The notes under the pieces are model-generated. The model was not told where the DNA came from, did no database searches, and was given only the letters and a program-made list of their open reading frames with translations. Below, in pieces: positions 16,856 through 25,891 of a stretch of DNA of 64,000 nt. A program made the position numbers and the translations under genes. Every line of letters starts with the position of its first letter. Position 1 is the first letter of the stretch. This DNA comes from JAJRRS01 sp965230275 (GTDB lineage Bacteria; Planctomycetota; Phycisphaerae; Phycisphaerales; Phycisphaeraceae), in NCBI GenBank assembly GCA_965230275.1, contig CBDDKO010000002.1, positions 3,162,001 through 3,226,000 on the forward strand, read 5' to 3'.

Positions 16856-17225
16856 CTGCGTTGATGATGGCGCGGTCGAGTGCGGTGGTTTGGTGCTCGC
16901 CGTCGTCGAACGGTCGGCGGCGCGGCGCGAGCAACCGCAGGCCACGCTGAGCGCAGGCTTCATACAAACGGTTGTCGCCGTAGTTCGTATCGGCCACGAC
17001 GTAGCCCGTGCCACGCAGTTACGGGATCAACGCGAGCGCGACCTTGCTCTCGTGCAGAGCGGACATCAAGATCGACCAAACTTCGCGTTCCATGCGGCTG
17101 CTCCTTGAAAGGGACGATTTGCAACAGCAGTGTGGACGCGAATTGCGCTAAGCGCAAGGCCTTACGGAGCGGGCGCATAATGGCCCCTCGCGGGGATGAC
17201 GGGAAAAAACCACGCAAGGGGCTCT
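16840..17225 (-). mobile_element. IS4/IS5-type transposase remnant
   Basis: The minus strand encodes MEREVWSILMSALHE, then an in-frame stop, then GYVVADTNYGDNRLYEACAQ followed by RGLRLLAPRRRP. This is the VxADxxYDxxxLYE...G...APxR segment around the second catalytic Asp of DDE transposases of the IS4/IS5 superfamily. It is frame-disrupted, with no intact ends recognised, and runs into the repeat-protein remnant at about 16855. Confidence 0.6.
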
Positions 17226-17435
17226 AGAATGAGCGAAATGTTAGCAATTGTGTCAGCATCCGGAATGCCACCAGTCGCGTAAGTAATTGATGGGTAGATG
17301 GTTACTTCATGTCACACCCGGTAGTCCTGACGTGTATGGCCCCATCTATTTTTCAGGCCGCTTTAGCTCGCCAATTCGGGCTTATAGAGATCGGGTCAGT
17401 TGGCGACGGCGTGCTCCGGTTTGGAGTCCAGATTC

Positions 17436-17690
17436 ATCGGGAATCTGGCGGTGGCATGTACGATGGCGGTGAAAAAAAAGATTGTCATCTGCCGGGTTCA
17501 TATCGATTTATGTCCGAAAGTTTATCTTATGCCGACGCGCTTCATCAGCTACTTACTTCTGTTGCTTGCCACGCTACTCGTGGCCATTTAGCGAAACAGA
17601 TCTAGTACCTCAAAGCGGAGAACGAAGCCCTCCATGCACGACGCGCGCTTCCGGATTAAACGGAGTTGATCCGATGCGATGCATAGCGCC
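17436..17690 (+). mobile_element. 5' fragment of a rve-type IS (same family as 19735-20343)
   Basis: Contains the IS left end (CGGGAATCTGGCGG...TACGATGGCGGTG), matching 19738-19775, and the start of its transposase: MPTRFISYLLLLLATLLVAI, a stop, then frame-shifted remains of the QxxYLKAENEALHAR motif that follows in full-length relatives. Only the first roughly 50 codons survive. Confidence 0.6.
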
Positions 17691-17716
17691 GCACCATGAC
17701 GCAGATCCAGGGGCGA

Positions 17717-18189
17717 TCAGTCTGTGTCCTGTGCGTCTCGCTCAAATTGGATATGTGCCCAACGCCAGGCGGCTGTGGTCCCGGGGAAGCCGCAGGTGTT
17801 CATGCCCTGGAGGATGGCCTGTTCGATCTCCTCGCGTGTAGCGCCGGCCTGGGTGGCTCGGCGTATTCTTGGGCACGACTCGCCAGTGACAGGCCATTGG
17901 TCGTCATCGCAAGATCGTCGATCGCGCCGGTCCCTGCGATCGGCTTGATGATCTGGACCAGGTCGGGCCTGGCGGCCGGGTCGCCGCCGGTCAGTCGGAC
18001 TTTTTTCTGGACGTGGTGATCGACGAAGTGTGCTACGAGTAGAGTGATCTCATCGGTCGTAAGATCATCGCCGCGATCACAATCCATCAGGCGGGCCGGC
18101 CGGCAGTAGGAGCAACGCATCTGGCAAGCGCGGGTCAATGAGAGGCACAGGTCGCAGAGGGTTCGTCCCTGTGTGTCCGACAAAGGCAA
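17717..18189 (-). pseudogene. moaA: moaA 5' end joined to the 3' end of a CMD/AhpD-like gene
   Basis: The minus strand starts with a normal MoaA N-terminus: LCLSLTRACQMRCSYCRP carries the radical-SAM CxxxCxxC cysteines, then KKVRLTGGDPAARPDL and MTTNGLSLASRAQEYA (about 18189-17850). MoaA then stops; from about 17858 in another frame the sequence reads ATQAGATREEIEQAILQGMN and CGFPGTTAAWRWAHIQFE to a stop at 17717, the C-terminal part of a carboxymuconolactone-decarboxylase/AhpD-like protein. A deletion joined the two genes out of frame. MoaA would normally be about 330 residues, and the second radical-SAM-linked 4Fe-4S site is gone, so it is non-functional. Confidence 0.75.
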
Positions 18190-18224
18190 TGCAGCGGCTC
18201 CGGGCTCTCCCGAAGGTTGGCGGC

Positions 18225-18647
18225 TTAATCATCCGTCTTCTGGTGGTTCTCGAAACACTCAAGCGTCGTTGACTCAAGGAACTTCTCAACTTGACTGTCC
18301 AGTTCTAGGAGTTGATCGTGTATAGGGCATGGCTTGTTGTTGCCACACCAGCCGGGCCCAAACGGGCAGTTAATCCTGTCGTTGACGCGCTCGAATACCT
18401 TCGCAATATCCATGAGAGTGACCTCCGCAGGCGGACGGGCCAGCGCATATCCACCACGCGGCCCCGGCGCGCCGGAGACGAGGTTGGCCTGGGACAACTG
18501 CGTGAGCAGCTTGGCGGCCAGCGTCTGGGGGATGCCGCGCGTCTTGGCGATATCAAGTGAAGATAGCCGCTCATCGCTGCCGTATACCTCAGCCAGCCGG
18601 CTCATCGCCGCGATGGCGTTCTGTGTGCTCTTGCCGTAACGGATCAT
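18225..18647 (-). CDS. Rrf2-family Fe-S transcriptional regulator
   Basis: 140 residues, the usual Rrf2 length. A winged HTH occupies about 8-75 (SSLDIAKTRGIPQTLAAKLLTQL, then GPRGGYALARPPAEVTLMDI). Three cysteines (INCPF, GWC, KPCP) in the region after residue 90 match the [2Fe-2S] ligand cluster of IscR/NsrR-type sensors. It probably senses NO, oxygen or Fe-S status and represses respiratory genes. It lies between the broken nrfD-like gene (9 bp upstream) and the broken moaA (36 bp downstream), all on one strand, so it may be the surviving regulator of a lost anaerobic respiration operon. Confidence 0.9.
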   Translation of the reverse strand: MIRYGKSTQNAIAAMSRLAEVYGSDERLSSLDIAKTRGIPQTLAAKLLTQLSQANLVSGAPGPRGGYALARPPAEVTLMDIAKVFERVNDRINCPFGPGWCGNNKPCPIHDQLLELDSQVEKFLESTTLECFENHQKTDD

Positions 18648-18656
18648 GTATCGGTC

Positions 18657-19717
18657 TCACTTAAACTGCTCAACGATTCCCTGCCGGTGAAGATCGGGGT
18701 GCTGATCTTCAGGGCAACCGTCAATATCATAAGCCCAAACGCCCAGATGCCTACCGTGATCCGCCATTAATTCAGGCACGGGGCGTATTCGACGATCTCG
18801 TACAGCGTCGAGGGGATGAACGCGGGGATGATCAGGCCCATGCCCTTCTCGATCCAGAGCCCGACAAACGCGAACACACAGGCCGCCACGGGCAAGCCGG
18901 GGGCGCTTGTTCACCTTTGGGACCAGCAGCAGCAGGGCCGCGATGATCGTCAGCACGACCGAGGTCCATATCCAGGAGACCAGGCCGTTGTGCCCGTGCA
19001 GCCCGAAGTAGAGGTACCGGGCGCTGGCCGTGTGGCTGCCGCCGGTGTACATCTCGGTGAAGACCTCGGACGCCAGCATCAGCAGGCTGATGAGGATGGT
19101 GATGCGCATGATGTTGACGAGCGTCTTGATCGGCCGGTCACCGAACGTCACGCCGCGGAAGTGCTTGAGCACCAACAACGCAAGGATGATAAACACCGGT
19201 CCGGAGACGAACGCCGAAGCCAGGAACCGTGGCACCATCAGCGCGGTGCTCCAGAAGGGTCGACTGGGATAGTCTCAGTAGAGGAACGCTGTGACGGTAT
19301 GGATCGAAACAGCCCAAGCGATCGAGAGATACACAAACGGCAGGTACCACTTCTTGTCGGGCTGCTGTCCGCGGAAGCGCTTGTAGAGCAGGTAACCGAC
19401 GATCTGCAGGTTCAGCAGCAGGTAGCCGTTAAGCACCAGTACGTCCCAGGTCAGGACGACATCGGCCAGTCGAACCGCCCGATCCCGTGCATCATGTGCC
19501 AGAAGCGGTCCGGCCTGCCAAGGTCCACCGTGACGAACGCGATGCACATGAAGATCGCGGCCACGGCCAGCATCTCACCGACGATCACCAGGTCGTGCAT
19601 GTCCCGGTCGTCGTAGAGGTACGCCGGGATCACCATCATCACCGCCCCGGCGGCGACGTCGACCATTTACGTGAAGTTGGCGATGTCTAGACCCCAAGAG
19701 ACGTGGTCGGTCATGCT
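18657..19717 (-). pseudogene. nrfD: NrfD/PsrC-type quinol-interacting membrane subunit, multiply disrupted
   Basis: Read from 19717: SMTDHVSWGLDIANFT, an in-frame stop, MVDVAAGAVMMVIPAYLYDD, DMHDLVIVGEMLAVAAIFMC and DLGRPDRFWHMMHG, then a frameshift to LTWDVLVLNGYLLLN and KRFRGQQPDKKWYLP, a stop near 19277, then MVPRFLASAFVSGP and a last frameshift within about 150 bp of the end. Together these reconstruct most of a roughly 400-residue multi-pass NrfD protein, which passes electrons between quinol and a periplasmic Fe-S/molybdo-enzyme. No partner subunits remain. The 5' side abuts the IS remnant at 19735. Confidence 0.75.
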
Positions 19718-19734
19718 CCGGTTGTGAGCCTCAA

Positions 19735-20343
19735 ATGCAGCGGGATTCCGGCGGCCTCTGGTACGATGGCGGTGTACAAATAGCTTGTCACCTGCCGGGT
19801 TCATATCGGGTTACGTCCGGAAGTCTTTCCCATGCCGACACGCTCCTTGGGTCGGTTGGGGTTCGAATACAGAAGCTGACACCCGGATCGCCCAATCTGA
19901 ACGCGTATATCGAGCGCTGGGTCCAATCGATCAAGCATGAGTGTCTGGATCACTTCATCGTCTTGGGTGAGCGACACCTGCGGTATCTGGTCAACGATTA
20001 CGTCGACTATTACCACCATCAGCGGCCTCACCAGGGGCTAGACAATACACCGCCGCATGGGCTGAACCAGGTAGATGAATCCGACTGCCCGGATGACACA
20101 TCGCAAATCGTCTGCCGCACCCGCCCCGGTGGGTTGCTCAAGCACTATGAGCACTGCGCCGCCTGATCCTCCACTTGTTCTACATTCGGATTCATGTTAT
20201 CCCCGGAAGCCCGTCCAGCCGGATTGGCCATCGGCTTGCGTCGATACCCAATCCGGATATTGCACGACAGTATTCTGCGCAGAATAGAATCGATGGCCAG
20301 GCCACATTAGAGAGAATAATGCGATGACGATCTATTTGTACAG
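19735..20343 (+). mobile_element. Internally deleted rve-type IS with both ends (copy 1)
   Basis: The left part (19738-19845) matches the IS 5' fragment at 17436. It is joined near 19860 to the transposase C-terminus SPNLNAYIERWVQSIKHE then DYVDYYHHQRPHQGL (stop 20166), which has the third catalytic acidic residue (E of IERW) of the DDE core. About 180 bp of non-coding right end follows to roughly 20343. The segment 20053-20343 is repeated nearly identically at 39321-39613 and in diverged form at 56178-56472. A loss of about 1 kb gives a miniature, non-autonomous derivative. Confidence 0.75.
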
Positions 20344-20465
20344 CGAGGCCCTTAAAGGACTTATAGATATGTGACATATACCAAACCCACTGCGAGGCAA
20401 AATGACGCAGGTCGGTATCGATCGGCAAGCCCTACACGAGCCCAAAGTAATCAGTGAAGCGTGTT

Positions 20466-21914
20466 CTATGCCACGACTTGTTTTAACTTGTAGGTTTTGA
20501 TTTTTCTGTAGATCGTGGCAGATGAGATACCTAGATGGCTAGCGGCTTCACTTGGTGATCCGTTGCAGACAGCCAGTGCGTGCTCAATGGCCATTCGCTC
20601 CAACTCTTCGAGCGGTACGATATGAGAACCAGAAAATAATGATGCGTTGAGGACGGTAGCTCCCACATGGTCCCTCTCCTGCTGGTTGTGTCCGGGACGA
20701 TCTGTTCCACGTTTTACTTGCCCCAACATTTCGAGGGTCAATGTAGTGCCATCATTGAGTACGATCGCCCTTTCAATCGTATGCATCAACTGACGTACAT
20801 TGCCAAGCCATGGTTGAGATGCCAGATACTGTATCGCGTCATCTGCGATCATCGATATCTGCTTGTTGTATTGTTTGGCAAAGAAGCCGATAGCATGCTC
20901 AACCAGTAGCGGCAAATCGCCGGAACGTTCTGCAAGTGTAGGGACATCGATCGGCACGACGTTCAAGCGGTAATAGAGGTCCTCACGCAACTTCCCGGAG
21001 GAAATAGCCTCTAATGGGTCACGGTTCGTCGCACTGACGATTCTGAGGTCTGCTGAATAGTCTTTTGAGCCCCCGACACGACGAAAAGTCTTTTCCTGTA
21101 AGAATCGCAAGAGCTTAGCCTGCAATTCAATCGGCATCTCGGTGACTTCGTCCAGGAATAGTGTCCCGTTCTGAGCTTCTTCACACGCACCTATTCGGGC
21201 GCTGTCTGCGCCGGTAAATGCGCCCCGTTCATGCCCATACAGCGTTGATTCAACGAGTTCGGCCGGTAGTGTCGCCATGTTGATCGGGACAAATGGGCCT
21301 TCACTCCGGTTGGACCGGTTGTGAATAGCCTGCGCAATCAGCTCTTTACCCGTGCCCGAGTCGCCACAGATCAGAACGCTGACATCGGTCGGTGCGACGG
21401 ATTTTATGATCGAGAACACGGTCTGCATGGCAGGCGACCGGCCGATCATCCCTTCGAAAGCCTCGCCATCTATGTCTGCACCATCAAGGCGTTCCAGTAG
21501 CGATCCGCGATCGATCGCGTTGGTCAGTGTCGTATAAAGTCTCGCCTCATCCAGGGGCTTATTGATGAAGTCATAGGCGCCGAGTTTAATTGCTCGGACG
21601 GCGATTTCTGTGGAGCTGTTAGCCGTAACTAGTATTACAGGGGTGTTGGGCAGTCGTTTCCGTAAAGGGCCTATGACTTCCAGGCCGTCTTCATCTTCCA
21701 ACTGGCGGTCGAGTAGGACGGCATGAGGCACACGCTCTTCGATCCTACCGATAGCTTGATCGTAGCACGATGCGGTTGCCACGTGATAGCCTGACTCCTC
21801 AAGCATAAAGCGCACCACATTGCAGAAGTCCGGGTCGTCATCAATAACCAAGATGTGATGCTTTTTGGAAGTCAATGGGTCACCGATTATCGGGTCTAGG
21901 AAACGCAGGTCCAA
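20466..21914 (-). CDS. NtrC-family sigma-54-dependent response regulator
   Basis: 482 residues. Receiver about 19-135 with D25-D27, the phosphoacceptor D69 (AVLLDRQ) and K119. The AAA+ domain at about 155-395 has Walker A GDSGTGKE (184-191), an intact GAFTGA sigma-54-contact loop (231-236), Walker B GTLFLDEV and an arginine-finger region. A Fis-type HTH is at the C-terminus (SPSEAASHLGISSATIYRKIK). It is the last gene of the Wzz-Wzy-regulator unit, 43 bp after the polymerase. Given the sigma-54 promoters at 32496-32664 it very likely activates the exopolysaccharide operons. It has no dedicated kinase neighbour; the hybrid kinase at 35983 is a candidate phosphodonor. Confidence 0.93.
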   Translation of the reverse strand: MDLRFLDPIIGDPLTSKKHHILVIDDDPDFCNVVRFMLEESGYHVATASCYDQAIGRIEERVPHAVLLDRQLEDEDGLEVIGPLRKRLPNTPVILVTANSSTEIAVRAIKLGAYDFINKPLDEARLYTTLTNAIDRGSLLERLDGADIDGEAFEGMIGRSPAMQTVFSIIKSVAPTDVSVLICGDSGTGKELIAQAIHNRSNRSEGPFVPINMATLPAELVESTLYGHERGAFTGADSARIGACEEAQNGTLFLDEVTEMPIELQAKLLRFLQEKTFRRVGGSKDYSADLRIVSATNRDPLEAISSGKLREDLYYRLNVVPIDVPTLAERSGDLPLLVEHAIGFFAKQYNKQISMIADDAIQYLASQPWLGNVRQLMHTIERAIVLNDGTTLTLEMLGQVKRGTDRPGHNQQERDHVGATVLNASLFSGSHIVPLEELERMAIEHALAVCNGSPSEAASHLGISSATIYRKIKTYKLKQVVA

Positions 21915-21957
21915 TCATATTGTCGTCTTGATTTGTCCGATGTCTTACCCGTCAAGC

Positions 21958-23241
21958 TCAAGTTAGATTTGATTCTGAATTCGTACGGCCGATAATAAGC
22001 AGGCCCCATAGCAGGATGAACATCGTGAACTGATCAAGCTTCAAAATGAAGCTCTGGCTTGTGGCATATATGGCAAGCATCGCCACACCAAGCCCGATGA
22101 TCGAAGCCACCAGGCGGCGTTGAGCCCACGTCTTAGATGACCAATGAATCCACCCCACTAATAGCGTGTTAATGAATAATGAACCAACCGTAATCACACC
22201 AAGCAACCCAAGGTCCACGAACAGGTCAATCCATGCGTTGTGGGCTTGGCGTGGGTTCCAAGTACCAGTAAGCTCGCGGCCTCGCCCTTCGTACCAAAAT
22301 CCACCAAATCCATAGCCGAAGACGGGCTGTTTCCACCCTTCATGCCATACCGAAGACCAAAGGCTATCACGCCCTGAAAGTGACTCATCTCTCTTGAGAA
22401 CATCGAACACCCACGATTGCACTTGTGATACACCGATGAGCCATATAAGTGTTACGGTAACAGTGATACCAATCGCCATGACACCTCGCCGATAGCTGTT
22501 CTGTGTCAAGGCCAGGTATACCGCTAAGCCAATCAAGAATACAAACCAGGATGTAATAGAGCCGGTCAAGACGAGACATGTCAACATCAAGCACTGGCTG
22601 AACCGTAATATCACCACTTCCCACCGCCGAACTGCGGTCATCCCAAGCGAGATCATGAGTCCCGTGAACATTACGGACCCCAGTGTATTGGGGTGGTTGC
22701 TGATCCCAGCCAAGCCCGGTCGTTCAATGATGCTGCTGCATCCGGCGGGGAGTAGTGCCCATGCTATCAGTGAAGTGAGTGCACTCGCGGTGACCGTTCC
22801 TACAGTTGCTAATTGCATTATATGAGCCGGCCGTTGATTGCAGGAGACTGATGCCATTATGAGCAACATGCCCAAACCCATAATAATCCCACGTTTACCT
22901 GACATGCCTGGATCGTATGACCAGAGTGATGAGAATAGAACACCCATAGCAAGTAAAGTCCAAGGCAGATACCGTACAAGCGTCTGCATCAGAATCCGGC
23001 GGTTAATGAGGGTTAGCAGTGCGAATAGCCCGGCCGAAGCAAAAATCAGCTGGCGTAAGCCTGCTCCTGAATCAGCATCACTCACCACGATTGGACTCCA
23101 GGGCAATCTGAATCCATGAATCGTATAGTTCATCCACATGATTGCGCAGAGCGTAGCAACCACGGCGACAGGACCATGAGTAAACAAGGTCGTCTCTGTT
23201 AAAACGGAGCCTCTGTACCCGCGATCAATGGATTGATTCAT
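21958..23241 (-). CDS. O-antigen polymerase/ligase-family membrane protein (Wzy-like)
   Basis: 427 residues with about 11-12 hydrophobic segments. The large late periplasmic loop has the Wzy_C/O-antigen-ligase signature: GYGFGGFWYEGRG followed by RQAHNAWIDLFVDLGLLGV, with the conserved His-Asn. Polymerises undecaprenyl-linked repeat units at the outer face of the inner membrane. It overlaps the upstream chain-length gene by 4 bp (ATGA, 23238-23241), showing translational coupling, and is followed by the NtrC-type regulator. Being in a locus with Wzz, Wza and Wzx functions, polymerase is more likely than ligase. Confidence 0.88.
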   Translation of the reverse strand: MNQSIDRGYRGSVLTETTLFTHGPVAVVATLCAIMWMNYTIHGFRLPWSPIVVSDADSGAGLRQLIFASAGLFALLTLINRRILMQTLVRYLPWTLLAMGVLFSSLWSYDPGMSGKRGIIMGLGMLLIMASVSCNQRPAHIMQLATVGTVTASALTSLIAWALLPAGCSSIIERPGLAGISNHPNTLGSVMFTGLMISLGMTAVRRWEVVILRFSQCLMLTCLVLTGSITSWFVFLIGLAVYLALTQNSYRRGVMAIGITVTVTLIWLIGVSQVQSWVFDVLKRDESLSGRDSLWSSVWHEGWKQPVFGYGFGGFWYEGRGRELTGTWNPRQAHNAWIDLFVDLGLLGVITVGSLFINTLLVGWIHWSSKTWAQRRLVASIIGLGVAMLAIYATSQSFILKLDQFTMFILLWGLLIIGRTNSESNLT

Positions 23242-24500
23242 GCTTGGACGCCGCTCCTATTGATACCGAGGTAAGAAAGCCAGAAGGGGCGTAACTGTTT
23301 GAGACGCTGGGCCACATACGGATCGTGGCGTGCGATGCGCCATTGGTGGCGAACGATTGCTACACCTAAGGACACGAACAGGCCCAACCCAAGATGTATA
23401 AGTAAGAACTTCTTCTTGCTTGGCCCCGCGGGCCGATGATCGGGTACGGCCGGATGTATCATCGCGATGCTTCCCGCCGGTTGCTCCGCGCGGATCCGGA
23501 ACACCTCGGCCTGTGTGGTCAGCGACGAGACAAGGTCACGTTGATACCGGACACGCTCTATCAGACCGTCGTAATCAACCGCAATACTGCCCACCTCGTT
23601 CAAGGCAACCTTCCCCAAACCACGGGCATTCAGAGATTCGATCTGTTTATCGCACTCCGCGATCTCGGCTATGAGCCGCTGTATCTCAGGGTCGGTATCG
23701 ATGTAGCTGTAGCGGCGTCTCGCCAAGTCCCTTTCTAACTGGTCCTTTGTACCAATGACCTGGCGCATCTGAATGATCCGATCGGTGGCCTGTGCCTGCG
23801 GGTTTATGATTGTGTGCTGGCCCGTGAATTGCTTAAGTTGATGTTCGGTATCTTTCAACATCTTCGATGACGCCGATTTGGCCTCGTCGATATATCCAGC
23901 TTGTTGAAGCAGCAATTGGCGCTCAATAGACTTGCTGGCACGCTCGCCTTCTTCGATCACGGCATTCGCAAGATCGGCGGCGAGAGACGGGTCGTTTGAG
24001 GTTACGGTCACAGTAAGCAACCCCTCTTCCGACCCGTCCAATTTGATCATGTCGCGGATTGCATGGACCAGCTCGTCACTATTCTGAGGGGTTAGGGGCT
24101 GAGTCATATGGTCTTGGAACCGCTCTGCCAACGAGCGCATTACCGGACGTGACCTCAGCAGGGTCAGGTAGAGTTCGGGTTGCGATGGCAGCATCAGCGT
24201 ACCAGTGCTTTGGCGCTTAGCGGCGTCCTCGGTGGTTTCGATGCTGCCCGTGTTGACTGACACGTCGTAGACATGCTTCTCGCGAGGCATCAGGACCGCG
24301 ATTGAGGTCGCACGGTAGGCGTATGGCGTGGCGGCGTATCGCGTTGCCCCGAGGCATAGGATCAGCACCAGGATCACAGTGATAACCTTTAGCTGTGACT
24401 GGGCGATAACCAGCAGGTCAACGAGCGGTGCCTGCCATCCAATCCCAGTGTGAGTCGTGGTTTGGCTTTGAGTCTTGACTTCGTGGGGGTCTGTTTCCAT
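23238..24500 (-). CDS. Polysaccharide chain-length determinant (Wzz/GumC-like)
   Basis: The start is placed at ATG 24500 (420 residues); the frame is open to 24674. TM1 is at about 36-56, the periplasmic Wzz domain (YRATSIAVLMPREKHVYDV) starts about residue 60, a long coiled-coil region spans about 175-330, and TM2 is near residue 370-390 (KKKFLLIHLGLGLFVSLGV). There is no C-terminal tyrosine-kinase domain. A PEMxP-like PxxP motif precedes TM2 (AVPDHRPAGPSKK). It controls chain length in Wzx/Wzy polymerisation in the inner membrane. It is translationally coupled to the polymerase gene. A TGGCACG-type element at 24513-24527 would place transcription start right at this ATG, so the element or start choice remains uncertain. 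Confidence 0.85.
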   Translation of the reverse strand: METDPHEVKTQSQTTTHTGIGWQAPLVDLLVIAQSQLKVITVILVLILCLGATRYAATPYAYRATSIAVLMPREKHVYDVSVNTGSIETTEDAAKRQSTGTLMLPSQPELYLTLLRSRPVMRSLAERFQDHMTQPLTPQNSDELVHAIRDMIKLDGSEEGLLTVTVTSNDPSLAADLANAVIEEGERASKSIERQLLLQQAGYIDEAKSASSKMLKDTEHQLKQFTGQHTIINPQAQATDRIIQMRQVIGTKDQLERDLARRRYSYIDTDPEIQRLIAEIAECDKQIESLNARGLGKVALNEVGSIAVDYDGLIERVRYQRDLVSSLTTQAEVFRIRAEQPAGSIAMIHPAVPDHRPAGPSKKKFLLIHLGLGLFVSLGVAIVRHQWRIARHDPYVAQRLKQLRPFWLSYLGINRSGVQA

Positions 24501-24644
24501 GTGATGATTTAGACAATCTGCGTGCCAGACATGCATGACTGTATTTGGCTGGATAAGAGCGAGTTGTTTCGCAACATGAGAAAACACATGGCCCGTGATG
24601 TAGCAATCTGAGAGTTCGAGGATGCTGTGGGGCTGGATGTGGAA

Positions 24645-24660
24645 TGGCACGGGATTTGAG
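24645..24660 (+). promoter_or_regulatory. Sigma-54-like promoter of the glycosyltransferase operon
   Basis: TGGCACG-GGAT-TTGAG: a perfect -24 box (GG at 24646-24647) and -12 box TTGA instead of TTGC. Spacing is exact. It is 35 bp upstream of the ATG at 24695, leaving room for the SD TTAGGAG. Weaker than the 32649 site because of the -12 change. Confidence 0.5.
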
Positions 24661-24694
24661 GTTCCTAAGAACAACAGATTCTTAGGAGACCGTT

Positions 24695-25891
24695 ATGCGG
24701 ATCGCTATCTTCCACAACCGTTACAGACAGACTGGGGGCGAGGATGTCGCCGTTGACTTCGAGCACCGGATTCTTGAGTCGGCAGGCCATCAGGTGATGC
24801 GGGTCGAGTTTGACAACGAAGAGGTCTTCGGCGGGAGTAAACGCGCGACGCTGTGTGGCAAGGCATTGACAGCCAGACGCAGCCGATGGAACCACGATTC
24901 CGAACGATCCATAGAAGAAAAGTTAAGGAAGTTTGAGGCAGATATCGGCCACGTCCATAACTGGTTTCCATTGATCAGCCCCTCTGTATATGCCGCCCAC
25001 CATCGATTCGGTATCCCGGTTGTTCAGACACTGCACAACTATCGTCTAGGCTGTGCCAGCGGAACGTTTTGGCGTAATCAAGAAGTCTGTACCGATTGTC
25101 TGGATGGCCGGAGGATGCGCGCCATAGCGCGTGGTTGTTATCGGTCATCAAGATTGCAGACGATGGGGTGGTATCACGCGGTAGCCCACGGATGGCGATC
25201 CAAGGTCTTTCGCGATCAGGTAGATGCATACCTTGCACCTTCACACGCTATTCGTGGTTTACACATCCATATGGGTATATCGGGTCACTTGATACACCAT
25301 CTGCCAAACGCGGTGGATGACCCCGGGGCATCAAGTTGGCCCATTGGTCAGGCCACCGCGGTGTTTGTAGGTCGCTTAGAGCCGGAGAAAGGTGTGAAAG
25401 ACTTGGTCGAAGTATGTGATAAAAAGCGGATACCGTTGACGGTCATCGGCGAGGGGAGTCTCGGTGAGTCGCTGCGTCGACAGTTCGGGCTTTCGAGATA
25501 TATCCGGTTCCTGGGTCAACTGCCTAAGGGTCGGGTGCAGCATTATATCGGTCAAGCATCTGTGGCAGTCGTCCCCAGCCTGTGGATGGAGCCGTTCGGT
25601 CTAGGTGTGATTGAGGCAATGGCAAAGGGGCGCCCTGTGGTTGTGACCGACGTCGGGGGGCCGTCTGAAATTGTTCAAGATGGTGTTCAGGGCATACAGG
25701 TTCCAGCGGGCGACAAGGCAAAACTTGGAGAGGCAATCCGAACGTTGGTGGACGATTCAGAGCGCTGTCGCACAATGGGTCGAGCCGCGCGGATGAGATA
25801 TCTCAAGCACTATACCCCTGAGCAGCACCTCACGGGCCTTATGCGTGTATTTGAGGGTCTCATCAATCGGAGGCTGGGCTATGTTAACTAG
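24695..25891 (+). CDS. Glycosyltransferase family 4 (GT-B fold)
   Basis: 398 residues. The N-terminal Rossmann half begins MRIAIFHNRYRQTGGEDVAV, where the Gly-Gly is the acceptor-side loop. The C-terminal half has AVFVGRLEPEKGVKDLVE (about 226-243) and the donor-binding E-x7-E region EPFGLGVIEAMAKGRPVV (about 300-317). Retaining transferase using a nucleotide sugar, cytoplasmic or membrane-associated. Cysteine-rich insert around residues 117-150 (CTDCLDG...GC). The start ATG has a good SD (TTAGGAGACCGTT). It overlaps the next glycosyltransferase by 11 bp, so both build the same repeat unit. Confidence 0.92.
   Translation: MRIAIFHNRYRQTGGEDVAVDFEHRILESAGHQVMRVEFDNEEVFGGSKRATLCGKALTARRSRWNHDSERSIEEKLRKFEADIGHVHNWFPLISPSVYAAHHRFGIPVVQTLHNYRLGCASGTFWRNQEVCTDCLDGRRMRAIARGCYRSSRLQTMGWYHAVAHGWRSKVFRDQVDAYLAPSHAIRGLHIHMGISGHLIHHLPNAVDDPGASSWPIGQATAVFVGRLEPEKGVKDLVEVCDKKRIPLTVIGEGSLGESLRRQFGLSRYIRFLGQLPKGRVQHYIGQASVAVVPSLWMEPFGLGVIEAMAKGRPVVVTDVGGPSEIVQDGVQGIQVPAGDKAKLGEAIRTLVDDSERCRTMGRAARMRYLKHYTPEQHLTGLMRVFEGLINRRLGYVN

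Noticed and set aside
21958..23241. Assigning the O-antigen-ligase-family protein as WaaL
   Set aside because: The motif is shared by Wzy and WaaL; context with Wzz, flippase and Wza favours polymerase.
24513..24527. Minus-strand sigma-54 promoter for wzz as a listed feature
   Set aside because: The -12 box is TTGT not TTGC and the predicted start falls on the ATG; kept as part of a finding only.
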